Assembly: GCA_041689775.1 (NCBI GenBank)
Contig: JBDNFP010000168.1
Location: forward strand, 1 to 12,152
DNA length: 12,152 bases
Source of the DNA: JBDNFP01 sp041689775
Lineage (GTDB): Bacteria > Bacteroidota > Bacteroidia > Cytophagales > Spirosomataceae
Direction of reading: 5' to 3'
Part shown: one piece after another, positions 1 to 6,710 of the stretch
Position numbering within the stretch: the first letter of the stretch is position 1
Layout of the letters: the number at the start of each line of letters is the position of its first letter
The notes under the pieces: model-generated
Told to the model about the DNA's origin: nothing
What the model saw: the letters and a program-made list of their open reading frames with translations, nothing else
Database searches by the model: none
Made by a program: the position numbers and the translations under genes

Positions 1-404
1 ACGTTCGGGTATAGTCTTTTTTGTCCGTCCGCCAATCTTAGCACCACAAGGCTATCCTTCGGCATTTTGTCTGGCTTTACTTTGGCTTTTTTGGCTTGTC
101 TAACTTTTTCGAGCTGAGGTTTAATTTTGGCCACGAAGTAAGCACCATCAGCCGAAAATTGTCCGTCGTACCCCCTTGCTATAACCACTTCACGAATGCG
201 CGAAGGCGATTCAACGACTATTTCCCCATCCCCTTCCTGAGGATTAATTTCGTAAGCCACCCACTGACCATTTCCTGATAGGTTAGCCTTTTGGATGCTC
301 TTCCATGAATCATAATCGCCATGATTCAATGGTCTTTTTGTAGTTTGTGCCCATGACTGTACTACAAACAGTAGCAAGATTGAAGCGTAATAAATTTTGT
401 TCAT
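1..404 (-). CDS. S9-family (prolyl oligopeptidase-like) secreted peptidase, N-terminal part
   Basis: The frame runs from an ATG at 404-402 to the left window edge with no stop, giving about 134 residues of a longer protein. It begins with a classical signal peptide (MNKIYYAS, hydrophobic ILLLFVV, then SWAQ), so the product is exported to the periplasm or cell surface. The mature start reads KRPLNHGDYDSWKSIQKANL, followed by SGNGQWVAYEINPQEGDGEI. This resembles the N-terminus of the beta-propeller in Bacteroidota S9 serine peptidases of the dipeptidyl-peptidase/prolyl-oligopeptidase type, which end in an alpha/beta-hydrolase domain. The Ser-Asp-His catalytic residues would lie outside the window, so activity cannot be judged. 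A Lys-rich insert (VRQAKKAKVKPDKMPK) occurs around residues 100-115. No clear promoter is visible between the start and the rpsT terminator. Family call is by resemblance only; a non-peptidase propeller protein is the main alternative. Confidence 0.72.
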   Translation of the reverse strand, partial: MNKIYYASILLLFVVQSWAQTTKRPLNHGDYDSWKSIQKANLSGNGQWVAYEINPQEGDGEIVVESPSRIREVVIARGYDGQFSADGAYFVAKIKPQLEKVRQAKKAKVKPDKMPKDSLVVLRLADGQKRLYPN

Positions 405-444
405 TAAGTGTAAGGATTGGTTTAGATAAGTCGTAAAAATAGAA

Positions 445-476
445 AAGGCCTCGATAGCGAATGCTATCAAGGCCTT
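445..476 (-). terminator. Rho-independent terminator of rpsT
   Basis: A 14-base stem (445-458 with 463-476) closes on a four-base loop (459-462). Read on the minus strand, all 14 positions pair, one as a U-G wobble, and the stem is followed by TTTTCTATTTTT. On the plus strand the same position is a C-A mismatch and the tail is poorer in T, so the hairpin is built for minus-strand transcripts leaving rpsT. Confidence 0.85.
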
Positions 477-501
477 AATTTCTTTGCGTTAAACCTACGT
501 G

Positions 502-756
502 TTAGGCTAGCGTCGTTACAAACTTAGCAAGCTTGGACTTCTGATTAGCTGCTTTATTTTTGTGAATAACGTTTTTCTTGGCTAAACGATCCAACATGGA
601 AGATACAGTCTTGTATACTTCAACGGCCACTGCATGGTCCGTAATTGAACGCAGCTTCTTAACAAATGAACGCGTAGTTTTGTGCTGGTAGCGATTTCTC
701 AAACGCTTTGTCTCGTTAGCACGAATTCTTTTTAATGCTGATTTATGATTTGCCAT
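502..756 (-). CDS. rpsT: 30S ribosomal protein S20
   Basis: This 84-residue, strongly basic protein binds 16S rRNA early in 30S subunit assembly. Its N-terminus, MANHKSALKRIRANETKRLR, is the recognisable bS20 start, with the conserved NHKSALKRIR motif and further Lys/Arg-rich helices (RYQHKTTRSFVKKLR). The C-terminal part (DRLAKKNVIHKNKAANQKSK) matches the family's last helix; total length is normal for S20. The ATG at 756-754 is the only sensible start because it gives the exact family N-terminus. The gene stands alone: a Bacteroidota-type promoter lies about 40-70 bases upstream and a strong hairpin terminator follows 25 bases after the stop. No Shine-Dalgarno sequence is evident, as is usual in this phylum. 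Confidence 0.97.
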   Translation of the reverse strand: MANHKSALKRIRANETKRLRNRYQHKTTRSFVKKLRSITDHAVAVEVYKTVSSMLDRLAKKNVIHKNKAANQKSKLAKFVTTLA

Positions 757-793
757 TTCTTCTTTTGATGTTTTCTTTTCCTGAAAAGGTGTG

Positions 794-825
794 CAAAAGT
801 AGCCATATAAACCTAAAATGGCAAA
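794..825 (-). promoter_or_regulatory. Bacteroidota-type promoter of rpsT
   Basis: On the minus strand a -7 box TACTTTTG (794-801) matches the Bacteroidota consensus TAnnTTTG exactly. A TTTG (822-825) sits 20 bases upstream as the -33 box, within the usual 17-23 spacing. Transcription would start near 787, giving a leader of about 30 bases before the rpsT ATG. The match is by eye; no start site is measured. Confidence 0.7.
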
Positions 826-908
826 TGTTCCCTGCTAAATTTACACAATTTTGAGTATTTACGTGTTCAAATCAAATAATTGTCGGTTCTCAAATAACTT
901 TTCGATGA

Positions 909-1688
909 TTAATTGAGGTATTCTTTCAACCGTAATTCAAGTTCTGATGCCGGAATATTATTATACATTTCACCATCCAAAGAAAGTGAAATACGTCCCG
1001 TCTGTTCAGATATCACAATCACGGCTGCGTCGGTCGCTTCGCTCATTCCCAAGGCGGCCCGGTGCCTAAAACCCACCGATGATGGGATATCCCGACCATC
1101 TGCAACCGGGAGTATACAACGTGAGGCACTAATTCGTCCGTCGGCAATAATTACTGCACCATCGTGTAAGGCGCTGTATTGATTAAATAATGAAATTAAC
1201 AGAGGCTTCGATATCACCGCATCCAAGCGCTCGCCCGTTTCCACGTACTTTTCCAGATCGTCCTCTTTTTTGATTACCATGAGGGAGCCGTTAAAATCAG
1301 AGGCAATGGAGCGACAAGCATCCACAATCACACTGAGATCTTTGCCTTTGGGTCCCAAATCAGTTGAACCAACGAAAGCATTAAAAAAACGACTGTTTGT
1401 AAACGCTGTTGATTTTCCAATAATTAACAGAAACCGGCGAATTTCTTGCTGAAAAATCACGATCAACGCGACTGCTCCAACCCCCATAAAGTATTGCAGT
1501 ATCATGGTCAATAACTCTAACTTTAAGCCTTTCACAATTAAATAGAAGACGTACACGAACAGGTATCCCAGGAACACCCTACTGGCAATACTACCCCGTA
1601 CGAGGTAATAAACTTGGTAGAGTAAGGCAGCAACCAGAATTATATCTAGGAAGTCAGTCCAATGTATTATCAGGAATCCTATTCGCAT
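909..1688 (-). CDS. cdaA: Diadenylate cyclase CdaA (c-di-AMP synthase)
   Basis: The product makes the second messenger cyclic di-AMP from two ATP. The 259 residues show the CdaA plan: an N-terminal membrane part with three hydrophobic segments (about 13-30, 38-53 and 59-79), a linker, and a DisA_N cyclase domain at about 95-240. The two signature motifs are intact: DGA at 176-178 (LHDGAVIIADG) and RHR at 208-210 (GFRHRAALG). Length is close to that of characterised CdaA proteins. It lies 19 bases downstream of folP on the same strand and is almost certainly co-transcribed with it, an arrangement I recall from other Bacteroidota. No glmM or cdaR, the Firmicutes partners, is present. The ATG at 1688 places the first membrane segment properly. 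No clear hairpin follows the stop before the rpsT promoter. Confidence 0.95.
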   Translation of the reverse strand: MRIGFLIIHWTDFLDIILVAALLYQVYYLVRGSIASRVFLGYLFVYVFYLIVKGLKLELLTMILQYFMGVGAVALIVIFQQEIRRFLLIIGKSTAFTNSRFFNAFVGSTDLGPKGKDLSVIVDACRSIASDFNGSLMVIKKEDDLEKYVETGERLDAVISKPLLISLFNQYSALHDGAVIIADGRISASRCILPVADGRDIPSSVGFRHRAALGMSEATDAAVIVISEQTGRISLSLDGEMYNNIPASELELRLKEYLN

Positions 1689-1707
1689 AAAGAATTATTT
1701 TTCAGCT

Positions 1708-2586
1708 TCAATTCAAGTTTGACTTTTGCCGCTCACCCACCGTGAGCTGCCATAGTTTTATGGTTTCCCTTGCTTCCTTCACGTCATGTACCCGCAGTAC
1801 ATTGGCCCCCTTCATAAGCGCAGTGATATTTAGAGCCGTAGTCCCATTCAGGGACTCATCGGCGGTGCATCCAAGACTTTTCCATACCATCGATTTCCGC
1901 GATACCCCAATGAGTAATGGAGCATTTAATTCGCAAAAGTAAGGCAAGGAATTAAGTAGTTCAAAATTTTGATCAATCGTTTTCGCAAAGCCAAATCCGG
2001 GGTCGATCAGCACATCAGCTATCCCCAAGCCTCTGAGAATAGAGAGTTTTTGGCTTAACTCTTGACAAATATCAGTAACAAGGTGCGAATAACTCGTAAG
2101 CCCCTTCATGGTTTGGGGCGTACCTCGCATGTGCATGAGTACATAGGGCACTCCACACCCGGCTACTGTTTCAAACATCCGCTCGTCTAGGTTACCACCC
2201 GAAACGTCGTTAACCATACATGCTCCGGCCTCAACGGCCGCCTTTGCTACCCGTGATCGAAACGTATCAATGGATATTGCAACGCCTGGATATTTCTTTG
2301 AAAGGCTCTCAATAACCGGTACTACCCTATTAATCTCCTCTTCCTCGCTTACATCAGCAGCACCTGGTCGGGTGGAGTAACCACCAATGTCCAGGATTTT
2401 AACACCATCCTGAATCATCTGACCAGCTGATCCAAGAACTTCCTCATTATGTGCATCAAACCGGCTTCTTGCATAAAAGGAGTCGGGCGTGATATTCAAT
2501 ACACCCATGATAATGGGCGTATTGAGATCGAGTAGTTGGCCTCCTAAATTGAGCATTTTTTTACTATCTTGCGGTACTTTCATCAT
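1708..2586 (-). CDS. folP: Dihydropteroate synthase
   Basis: This enzyme condenses p-aminobenzoate with dihydropterin pyrophosphate to form dihydropteroate in folate synthesis; it is the sulfonamide target. The 292 residues form the expected TIM barrel and all signature motifs are present in order: MGVLNITPDSF (27-37), DIGGYSTRPG (66-75), SIDTF (105-109), NDVSGG (126-131), the LMHMRGTPQTM loop (150-160), IDPGFGFAKT (194-203), GVSRKS with the conserved Lys231, NGTTALN (247-253) and RVHDV (265-269). The start is a tandem ATGATG at 2586-2581, so one residue is ambiguous. It is the first gene of a folP-cdaA operon. The divergent DUF1599 gene begins only 31 bases away, so any folP promoter must lie in the short gap or inside that gene. 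The protein looks complete and active. Confidence 0.97.
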   Translation of the reverse strand: MMKVPQDSKKMLNLGGQLLDLNTPIIMGVLNITPDSFYARSRFDAHNEEVLGSAGQMIQDGVKILDIGGYSTRPGAADVSEEEEINRVVPVIESLSKKYPGVAISIDTFRSRVAKAAVEAGACMVNDVSGGNLDERMFETVAGCGVPYVLMHMRGTPQTMKGLTSYSHLVTDICQELSQKLSILRGLGIADVLIDPGFGFAKTIDQNFELLNSLPYFCELNAPLLIGVSRKSMVWKSLGCTADESLNGTTALNITALMKGANVLRVHDVKEARETIKLWQLTVGERQKSNLN

Positions 2587-2616
2587 TCTTCACAAAGAAA
2601 AAAATAATATCAACCA

Positions 2617-3162
2617 GTGAAACTTACCGAAGTTGAATACCAGGAAATTATCCAACAGTGCCGCGATTTGTTTGAGAAAAAGAATAAAGATTATGGCACT
2701 TCCTGGCGAATCCTACGTTTACCTTCTATTACGGATCAAATTTACATCAAAGCCCAACGCATTCGTACAATTCAGGCTAAAGGTAATCAAAAAGTTAATG
2801 ATGGAATCAACGATGAATTTGTCGGGATCATTAATTATTGCGTCATGGCACTGATTCAAATTACCTCCCAAGGGAGTGACCAGGAACCAGGCCTGACCCC
2901 ACTTACCCAGATATATGATGAGCAAGTAACCGAAGTGGCTGAACTTCTTTTCAATAAGAATCACGACTACGGTGAAGCTTGGAGGGAGATGAGAGTTAGT
3001 TCAATGACAGATATTATTCTAATGAAATTATTACGAATCAAACAAATTGAGGACAATTCGGGTGTAACGATTGCCTCAGAAGGGGTCAAATCAGGCTACC
3101 AAGATATGATTAATTATGCCGTTTTTTGTCTCATCAAATCCAACGGATTACTTACCAATTAA
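2617..3162 (+). CDS. DUF1599 protein with two tandem copies of the domain
   Basis: This 181-residue soluble protein consists of two homologous halves. Half one has KNKDYGTSWR (22-31), SITD (37-40), Lys45, RIR (48-50) and IINY (71-74). Half two has KNHDYGEAWR (114-123), SMTD (129-132), Lys137, RIK (140-142) and MINY (164-167). Most matching positions are exactly 92 residues apart. This is the Bacteroidota DUF1599 family, which I recall being linked to nucleotide modification; its biochemical role is not known to me. The start is GTG at 2617: an in-frame TAA at 2605-2607 blocks extension, no ATG lies near, and the family motif begins at residue 15. It heads a likely operon with the next two genes (gaps of 30 and 14 bases) and diverges from folP. 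No signal peptide or membrane segment is seen. Confidence 0.85.
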   Translation: MKLTEVEYQEIIQQCRDLFEKKNKDYGTSWRILRLPSITDQIYIKAQRIRTIQAKGNQKVNDGINDEFVGIINYCVMALIQITSQGSDQEPGLTPLTQIYDEQVTEVAELLFNKNHDYGEAWREMRVSSMTDIILMKLLRIKQIEDNSGVTIASEGVKSGYQDMINYAVFCLIKSNGLLTN

Positions 3163-3192
3163 CCAATACTAACTACCACAACTTTTTATTTC

Positions 3193-4284
3193 ATGAAACT
3201 AATTTCCCAAATAGCGAAAGTTATCGTTGGTGTCATTTTTATTTTCTCCGGTCTGATCAAATTAAACGATCCGGTGGGTACCCAAATTAAACTGGAAGAA
3301 TATTTTGAAGTATTCGCGACTGACCTTCCAGCCCTTCATGATTTTTTCATGCTACTCATGCCCACAGCTCTCTATTTGTCGGTCATTTTGTGTGCGGCAG
3401 AAGTGGTACTAGGCGTGGCCCTGTTGGTTGGGTATAAACCCAAAACAACCTCGTGGCTGCTCTTGCTCCTCGTTATATTTTTCACTTTCCTCACCTTTTA
3501 TTCAGCCTACTTTAATAAGGTTACCGATTGTGGTTGCTTTGGAGATGCCATCAAGCTCAAACCGTGGACATCTTTTAGTAAGGATATCTTCCTTCTGGTA
3601 CTGATACTTTTAATTCTGTACAAACGAAATGAGTTTAAATCACTACCTACCGGGGGTGTAGTTATATTGGTAACTGTCGCTTCTCTGGGAATAGCCTTTT
3701 ATGCCATTCGGCATCTACCCATTTTGGATCTTCTTCCTTATAAAATCGGTGCAAGTATCCCTAATCAAATGAAACCCTCAGAAGAAATACGGTACCAATA
3801 CATATTTGAAAAGGACGGGGATACTTTCGAATTCGAGAAATTCCCAAGCGATACCACCTTGGTTTTCAAGGAAATGGTCATTCTAAACGAGGAGGCTAAA
3901 CCAAAAATCACTGATTACAGAGCCTGGAATGATGAAGGAGACTTTACCGAATTCACACTTCAAGGAAATAAACTCATTATTATCATTAAAAATCTTGAAG
4001 ACATTAACAAAGCGGCCTTTCTTGAAATACGGCAACTGGTAAAGAGCGTAAAAGGAAAGGGGTTGGAAGCAATTATACTCACTTCCGCCAGTAGTAGTGA
4101 AATCGACGATTTCAAAAAAGCACAGCAACTTGATATCCCTTACTACTACGCAGATGCCACGGTATTAAAAACAATATCTCGCTCAAATCCAGGCATTTTG
4201 CTATTAAAGAACGGTATTGTTAAAGGAAAATGGCATTATAACGATACTCCTTCCGCCCAAACTGTTCTGGAAAGAAAGCAATAA
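3193..4284 (+). CDS. BT_3928-like DoxX/MauE membrane protein with C-terminal thioredoxin-like domain
   Basis: The 363-residue product has an N-terminal membrane half resembling DoxX/MauE proteins, with hydrophobic segments at about 5-22, 55-80, 86-107, 127-145 and 155-173. The GLIKLNDPVG motif (20-29) and DCGCFGD (112-118) are hallmarks of the Bacteroidota family labelled BT_3928. The remaining 190 residues form a soluble, probably periplasmic domain ending in NPGILLLKNGIVKGKWHYND, which resembles the last strands of a TlpA/thioredoxin fold. That domain has no Cys-X-X-Cys motif, so redox chemistry, if any, must use Cys113 and Cys115 in the membrane part. MauE relatives support disulfide formation in partner proteins; that role here is inference. 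It sits between the DUF1599 gene and aroK in an apparent operon. An ATG at 3193 directly precedes the first membrane segment. Confidence 0.85.
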   Translation: MKLISQIAKVIVGVIFIFSGLIKLNDPVGTQIKLEEYFEVFATDLPALHDFFMLLMPTALYLSVILCAAEVVLGVALLVGYKPKTTSWLLLLLVIFFTFLTFYSAYFNKVTDCGCFGDAIKLKPWTSFSKDIFLLVLILLILYKRNEFKSLPTGGVVILVTVASLGIAFYAIRHLPILDLLPYKIGASIPNQMKPSEEIRYQYIFEKDGDTFEFEKFPSDTTLVFKEMVILNEEAKPKITDYRAWNDEGDFTEFTLQGNKLIIIIKNLEDINKAAFLEIRQLVKSVKGKGLEAIILTSASSSEIDDFKKAQQLDIPYYYADATVLKTISRSNPGILLLKNGIVKGKWHYNDTPSAQTVLERKQ

Positions 4285-4298
4285 GTAGCGCGCTGAGT

Positions 4299-4802
4299 AT
4301 GAAAAATATATTTCTGGTAGGAATGCCTTCTTCGGGAAAATCCACCCTAGGAAAGAAATTGGCCAGAGCCTTGAATTACCGCTTTATCGACCTGGATAAA
4401 ATGATAATCAAGGAGGAGAAAAAAAGCATCAATCAACTGTTCGGTGAAAATGGAGAAGGTTATTTTAGGGAGGTTGAAAGCCGGTTGCTGAAAGGAATAA
4501 AACCTGAACATTGGCTCGTGATCGCTACGGGAGGTGGAGCACCCTGTTTCTTTGATAACATGGATTTCATAAAAGGGAATGGACTTAGTATTTTTTTGAA
4601 CATCCCGGCTTCTGAGCTTGCTGAACGAATTAGTAGGCACAATAAGGATGATAGACCTTTGCTGTCTGGCATTGAAGGTCTCGAACAAGAGCTAGAAAGC
4701 AAACATAAAATTCGTTTCCCATATTACTCCCGCGCAGATTATATAATTACAGAAGACACAACCGTACGACAACTAGTAGATTTGGTTAAACCGATTATTT
4801 AG
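4299..4802 (+). CDS. aroK: Shikimate kinase
   Basis: The enzyme phosphorylates shikimate to shikimate-3-phosphate with ATP, the fifth step of the chorismate pathway. At 167 residues it has normal length and every key element: Walker A GMPSSGKST (8-16), the DLD motif with Asp31 and Asp33 for Mg and shikimate, FRxVE (56-60) with Arg57, the ATGGGAP glycine loop (76-82), the lid arginine in DRPLL (Arg119), and Arg139 in KIRFPYYSRAD for substrate binding. The protein is cytosolic. The ATG lies 14 bases after the stop of the preceding membrane-protein gene, so it is the last gene of the DUF1599/BT_3928-like/aroK operon. No functional link between the three is obvious. A two-sided hairpin terminator follows at 4981-5021, beyond a short inverted-repeat element. 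Confidence 0.96.
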   Translation: MKNIFLVGMPSSGKSTLGKKLARALNYRFIDLDKMIIKEEKKSINQLFGENGEGYFREVESRLLKGIKPEHWLVIATGGGAPCFFDNMDFIKGNGLSIFLNIPASELAERISRHNKDDRPLLSGIEGLEQELESKHKIRFPYYSRADYIITEDTTVRQLVDLVKPII

Positions 4803-4811
4803 GTTGTCTAA

Positions 4812-4970
4812 GAGCCTGTCGGACTTAAATAAAAGAATGTGGACAAGTGTGCGAAAATCAAATAAAAGCGACTTTTGACTCTTCTACATTTCGATAGTTG
4901 AAGGGTGAATGTGTACTTGGTTGTTAATATTGAATTCTCAGCAGTCAAATGTGTTAAGTCCGACACACTC
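4812..4970. mobile_element. Candidate MITE or IS relic, 159 bases with 17-base terminal inverted repeats
   Basis: The ends GAGCCTGTCGGACTTAA (4812-4828) and TTAAGTCCGACACACTC (4954-4970) are inverted repeats matching at 15 of 17 positions. The outer GAG.(2).TGTCGGACTTAA form is like insertion-sequence ends. The flanks are CTAA (4808-4811) and CTAG (4971-4974), both of the form CTAR, which could be a diverged 4-base target duplication or a 2-3 base one (TA or CTA). The 125-base interior has no open frame of note. It lies in the convergent gap after aroK. No second copy is in the window, so mobility is inferred from the ends alone. Confidence 0.55.
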
Positions 4971-4980
4971 CTAGGGTATT

Positions 4981-5021
4981 AAAAGCGAGAAGCCACCAAT
5001 TATTGGCGGCTTCTCGCTTTT
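4981..5021. terminator. Bidirectional terminator between aroK operon and OMP gene
   Basis: A 17-base stem (4981-4997 with 5005-5021) closes on the loop AATTATT. The stem starts with AAAA and ends with TTTT, so both strands end in a short U-tract. On the minus strand every pair forms, one as G-U wobble; on the plus strand the same pair is an A-C mismatch. It can serve both the aroK operon and the convergent outer-membrane protein gene. Confidence 0.88.
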
Positions 5022-5044
5022 AGGTAAGTGATTTACTCAGACTT

Positions 5045-6598
5045 TCAAAAAAAAGTACCTAAGCTAAATAAGACATTCACAGAACGGTTGGTAATATCTA
5101 CCGATGCGTAGTCGCGGGAATTGTTTAAATTATATGGGGTAAAAGCCGACTTGTAGGTGTTGTAGATACCGGTAACATCTACAAAAAAACGCTCCGAACG
5201 AAACCCAACACCACCTGAAAGTAGAACTTTACTGCGGTTGATGTTATCGAACTTTACCCGATAAGGGTCACTGAGATAAGCTACACCAGCCCTAGCTCTA
5301 AAAACACCAAGCCGGTATTCGCCGCCAAGTCTTACATTCACAGCACTATTGTAAGTATTTTGGACCTCACGCTTGTTGTTGTTTCTGAAATCAGAGTTAT
5401 CAATGGCACTCAGATTCGTTGTACTTACTCTCATGCCCGGGTACCCAACGTATTCTAAGGTACCCGTAATAAAACCACCCTTCCCAACAAAATAAGTAAT
5501 ACCGCCCGACGCCCGAAATGGCCCCGTAATGGAATACTCAAAATCGTAAGGTACCAGTCCTATTTGGGTAACATCTGGTACAAACGTAGTTGGGTTTCCG
5601 TTTGGATCCTGAGTAGGTATGCCAATTATGTCAGCGCTTACGATCTCGTTGAAGGTTTCCTTCATGGTTGAGAAAGTAGGAGACGTGACCGAAGCACCAA
5701 ATTGAATTTGTGGGCTAGCCTTATAAATGATCCCCAGCGAAACCTTAACGCCATTGCCAGATACTTGCAAGTCTTCGGTATGGTTGGATCCTCTAAAAAC
5801 GGTTCCATTTACGAAAGTATCGTTCAGGCTATTAGTGTAATTATAACGGATACGGTTAAAACTGACGGATGCACCTACGTAAAGCTTATCGTCGTAGTTG
5901 CCTGCATACGCAAATGACCAATCTGTATGTGCGCCGGTTGATTCAAAAGTACCAGACTGATCCGTTGGGATTTCGCGGTCGTAGCGCACGTAAGGTGGGC
6001 CCAACGCAGTACTTGGGTTGATCATGTAAAGCTGGTAGTAGGCACCATCTAACGAATTGGCAGTTTGAGTTTTAGTATCATAATCCTTATCAAGCTCCTC
6101 AGAGGATATATTACGGTTATTGGCCTTTTCAATGGCTGCATCTGCGTAGGCACTACGGTTGTTGCGTCCAGAATAATTAAATACGTTTTGAAAGGATTGC
6201 TGTCGTGTGTAGGATATTCCAATGGAAGTTCGCTTCCACTTGCTATTGATACTTTGCGGACTACCAGCAATAATCAGCGAAGCTTGGGCCACATTTGGGT
6301 TGATTTTACTATCAGTCGTTATCCGGTTGATGTAGGTGCTGCTAGTATTGATGGAGTTGAAAGATGGGCTAATACTCAGCTCCGAGCGGTTATAAAAACC
6401 CAGGCCCGCAGGGTTGCCACTAACGGCACTTGCATCGCCTCCCAATCCCGCGTGGTTTCCTCCCACACCTTGGAAACGAGCGGTACCTGTCTGAGTGATT
6501 TCGGAGAAGCGAAATGCATCTCCCACGTATTGTCCAAGCGAGAGGGTGGTACTCGCCAGCACAAATAGTACTATCTTTAAGGCTTTCAAAATATTCAT
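5045..6598 (-). CDS. OmpP1/FadL-like outer-membrane beta-barrel protein
   Basis: The 517-residue product starts with a signal peptide (MNILKALKIVLFVLASTTLS, cleavage near LG-Q at about 22) and ends in VNVLFSLGTFF, the aromatic C-terminus expected of an outer-membrane barrel. Its early region, FRFSEITQTGTARFQGVGG then GLGGDASAVSGNPAGLGFYN, matches the Bacteroidota branch of the OmpP1/FadL/TodX transporters, including the NPAG motif found after the hatch region. Alternating hydrophobic and polar stretches fill the rest. FadL proteins let hydrophobic compounds such as long-chain fatty acids across the outer membrane; the substrate here cannot be told, and some relatives are labelled hemin receptors on weak grounds. 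It is transcribed alone from a promoter at 6624-6656 and ends at a strong terminator. The ATG at 6598 gives a clean signal peptide. Confidence 0.8.
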   Translation of the reverse strand: MNILKALKIVLFVLASTTLSLGQYVGDAFRFSEITQTGTARFQGVGGNHAGLGGDASAVSGNPAGLGFYNRSELSISPSFNSINTSSTYINRITTDSKINPNVAQASLIIAGSPQSINSKWKRTSIGISYTRQQSFQNVFNYSGRNNRSAYADAAIEKANNRNISSEELDKDYDTKTQTANSLDGAYYQLYMINPSTALGPPYVRYDREIPTDQSGTFESTGAHTDWSFAYAGNYDDKLYVGASVSFNRIRYNYTNSLNDTFVNGTVFRGSNHTEDLQVSGNGVKVSLGIIYKASPQIQFGASVTSPTFSTMKETFNEIVSADIIGIPTQDPNGNPTTFVPDVTQIGLVPYDFEYSITGPFRASGGITYFVGKGGFITGTLEYVGYPGMRVSTTNLSAIDNSDFRNNNKREVQNTYNSAVNVRLGGEYRLGVFRARAGVAYLSDPYRVKFDNINRSKVLLSGGVGFRSERFFVDVTGIYNTYKSAFTPYNLNNSRDYASVDITNRSVNVLFSLGTFF

Positions 6599-6623
6599 GG
6601 TCGATAGATTGTATTAGAATTCA

Positions 6624-6656
6624 CAAAGCTACTTATTTAACGAAAGACCCTGCAAA
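6624..6656 (-). promoter_or_regulatory. Promoter of the OMP gene, overlapping the upstream terminator
   Basis: On the minus strand a -7 box TAGCTTTG (6624-6631) fits TAnnTTTG, with TTTG at 6653-6656 as -33 box and a 21-base spacer. Transcription would begin near 6617, only about 18 bases before the ATG. The -33 box and part of the spacer lie within one arm of the terminator hairpin at 6643-6678. Confidence 0.62.
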
Positions 6657-6678
6657 TATGATTTTTTGCAGGGTCTTT
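6643..6678 (-). terminator. Terminator downstream of the lipoprotein gene
   Basis: A perfect 14-base stem (AAAGACCCTGCAAA at 6643-6656, complement at 6665-6678) surrounds an eight-base loop. It follows the lipoprotein stop by about 33 bases. In the minus-strand transcript the stem's own 3' end supplies UUU before CGTTAAAT, so the U-tract is short; the plus strand has the longer T run. Confidence 0.75.
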
Positions 6679-6710
6679 TTATTTGTTGGTGACTAGTATT
6701 TAATTCAGGA

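Noticed and set aside
2737..2771. Possible folP promoter inside the DUF1599 gene (TAAATTTG on the minus strand)
   Set aside because: The -7 box fits, but the only upstream TTG-like match is weak at a 23-base spacing, and the site lies 150 bases upstream in coding sequence; chance is likely.
4347..4688. Open minus-strand frame of 113 codons opposite aroK
   Set aside because: aroK is complete and canonical; the opposite frame has no domain, signal or supporting context.
4808..4974. The inverted repeat after aroK as a transcription terminator
   Set aside because: The arms are 125 bases apart with no following T-run, whereas a strong terminator sits immediately downstream at 4981-5021.
6065..6568. 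Open plus-strand frame of 167 codons opposite the OMP gene
   Set aside because: It is a shadow of the FadL-like gene: no recognisable domain, and the minus frame has signal peptide, family motifs and barrel C-terminus.
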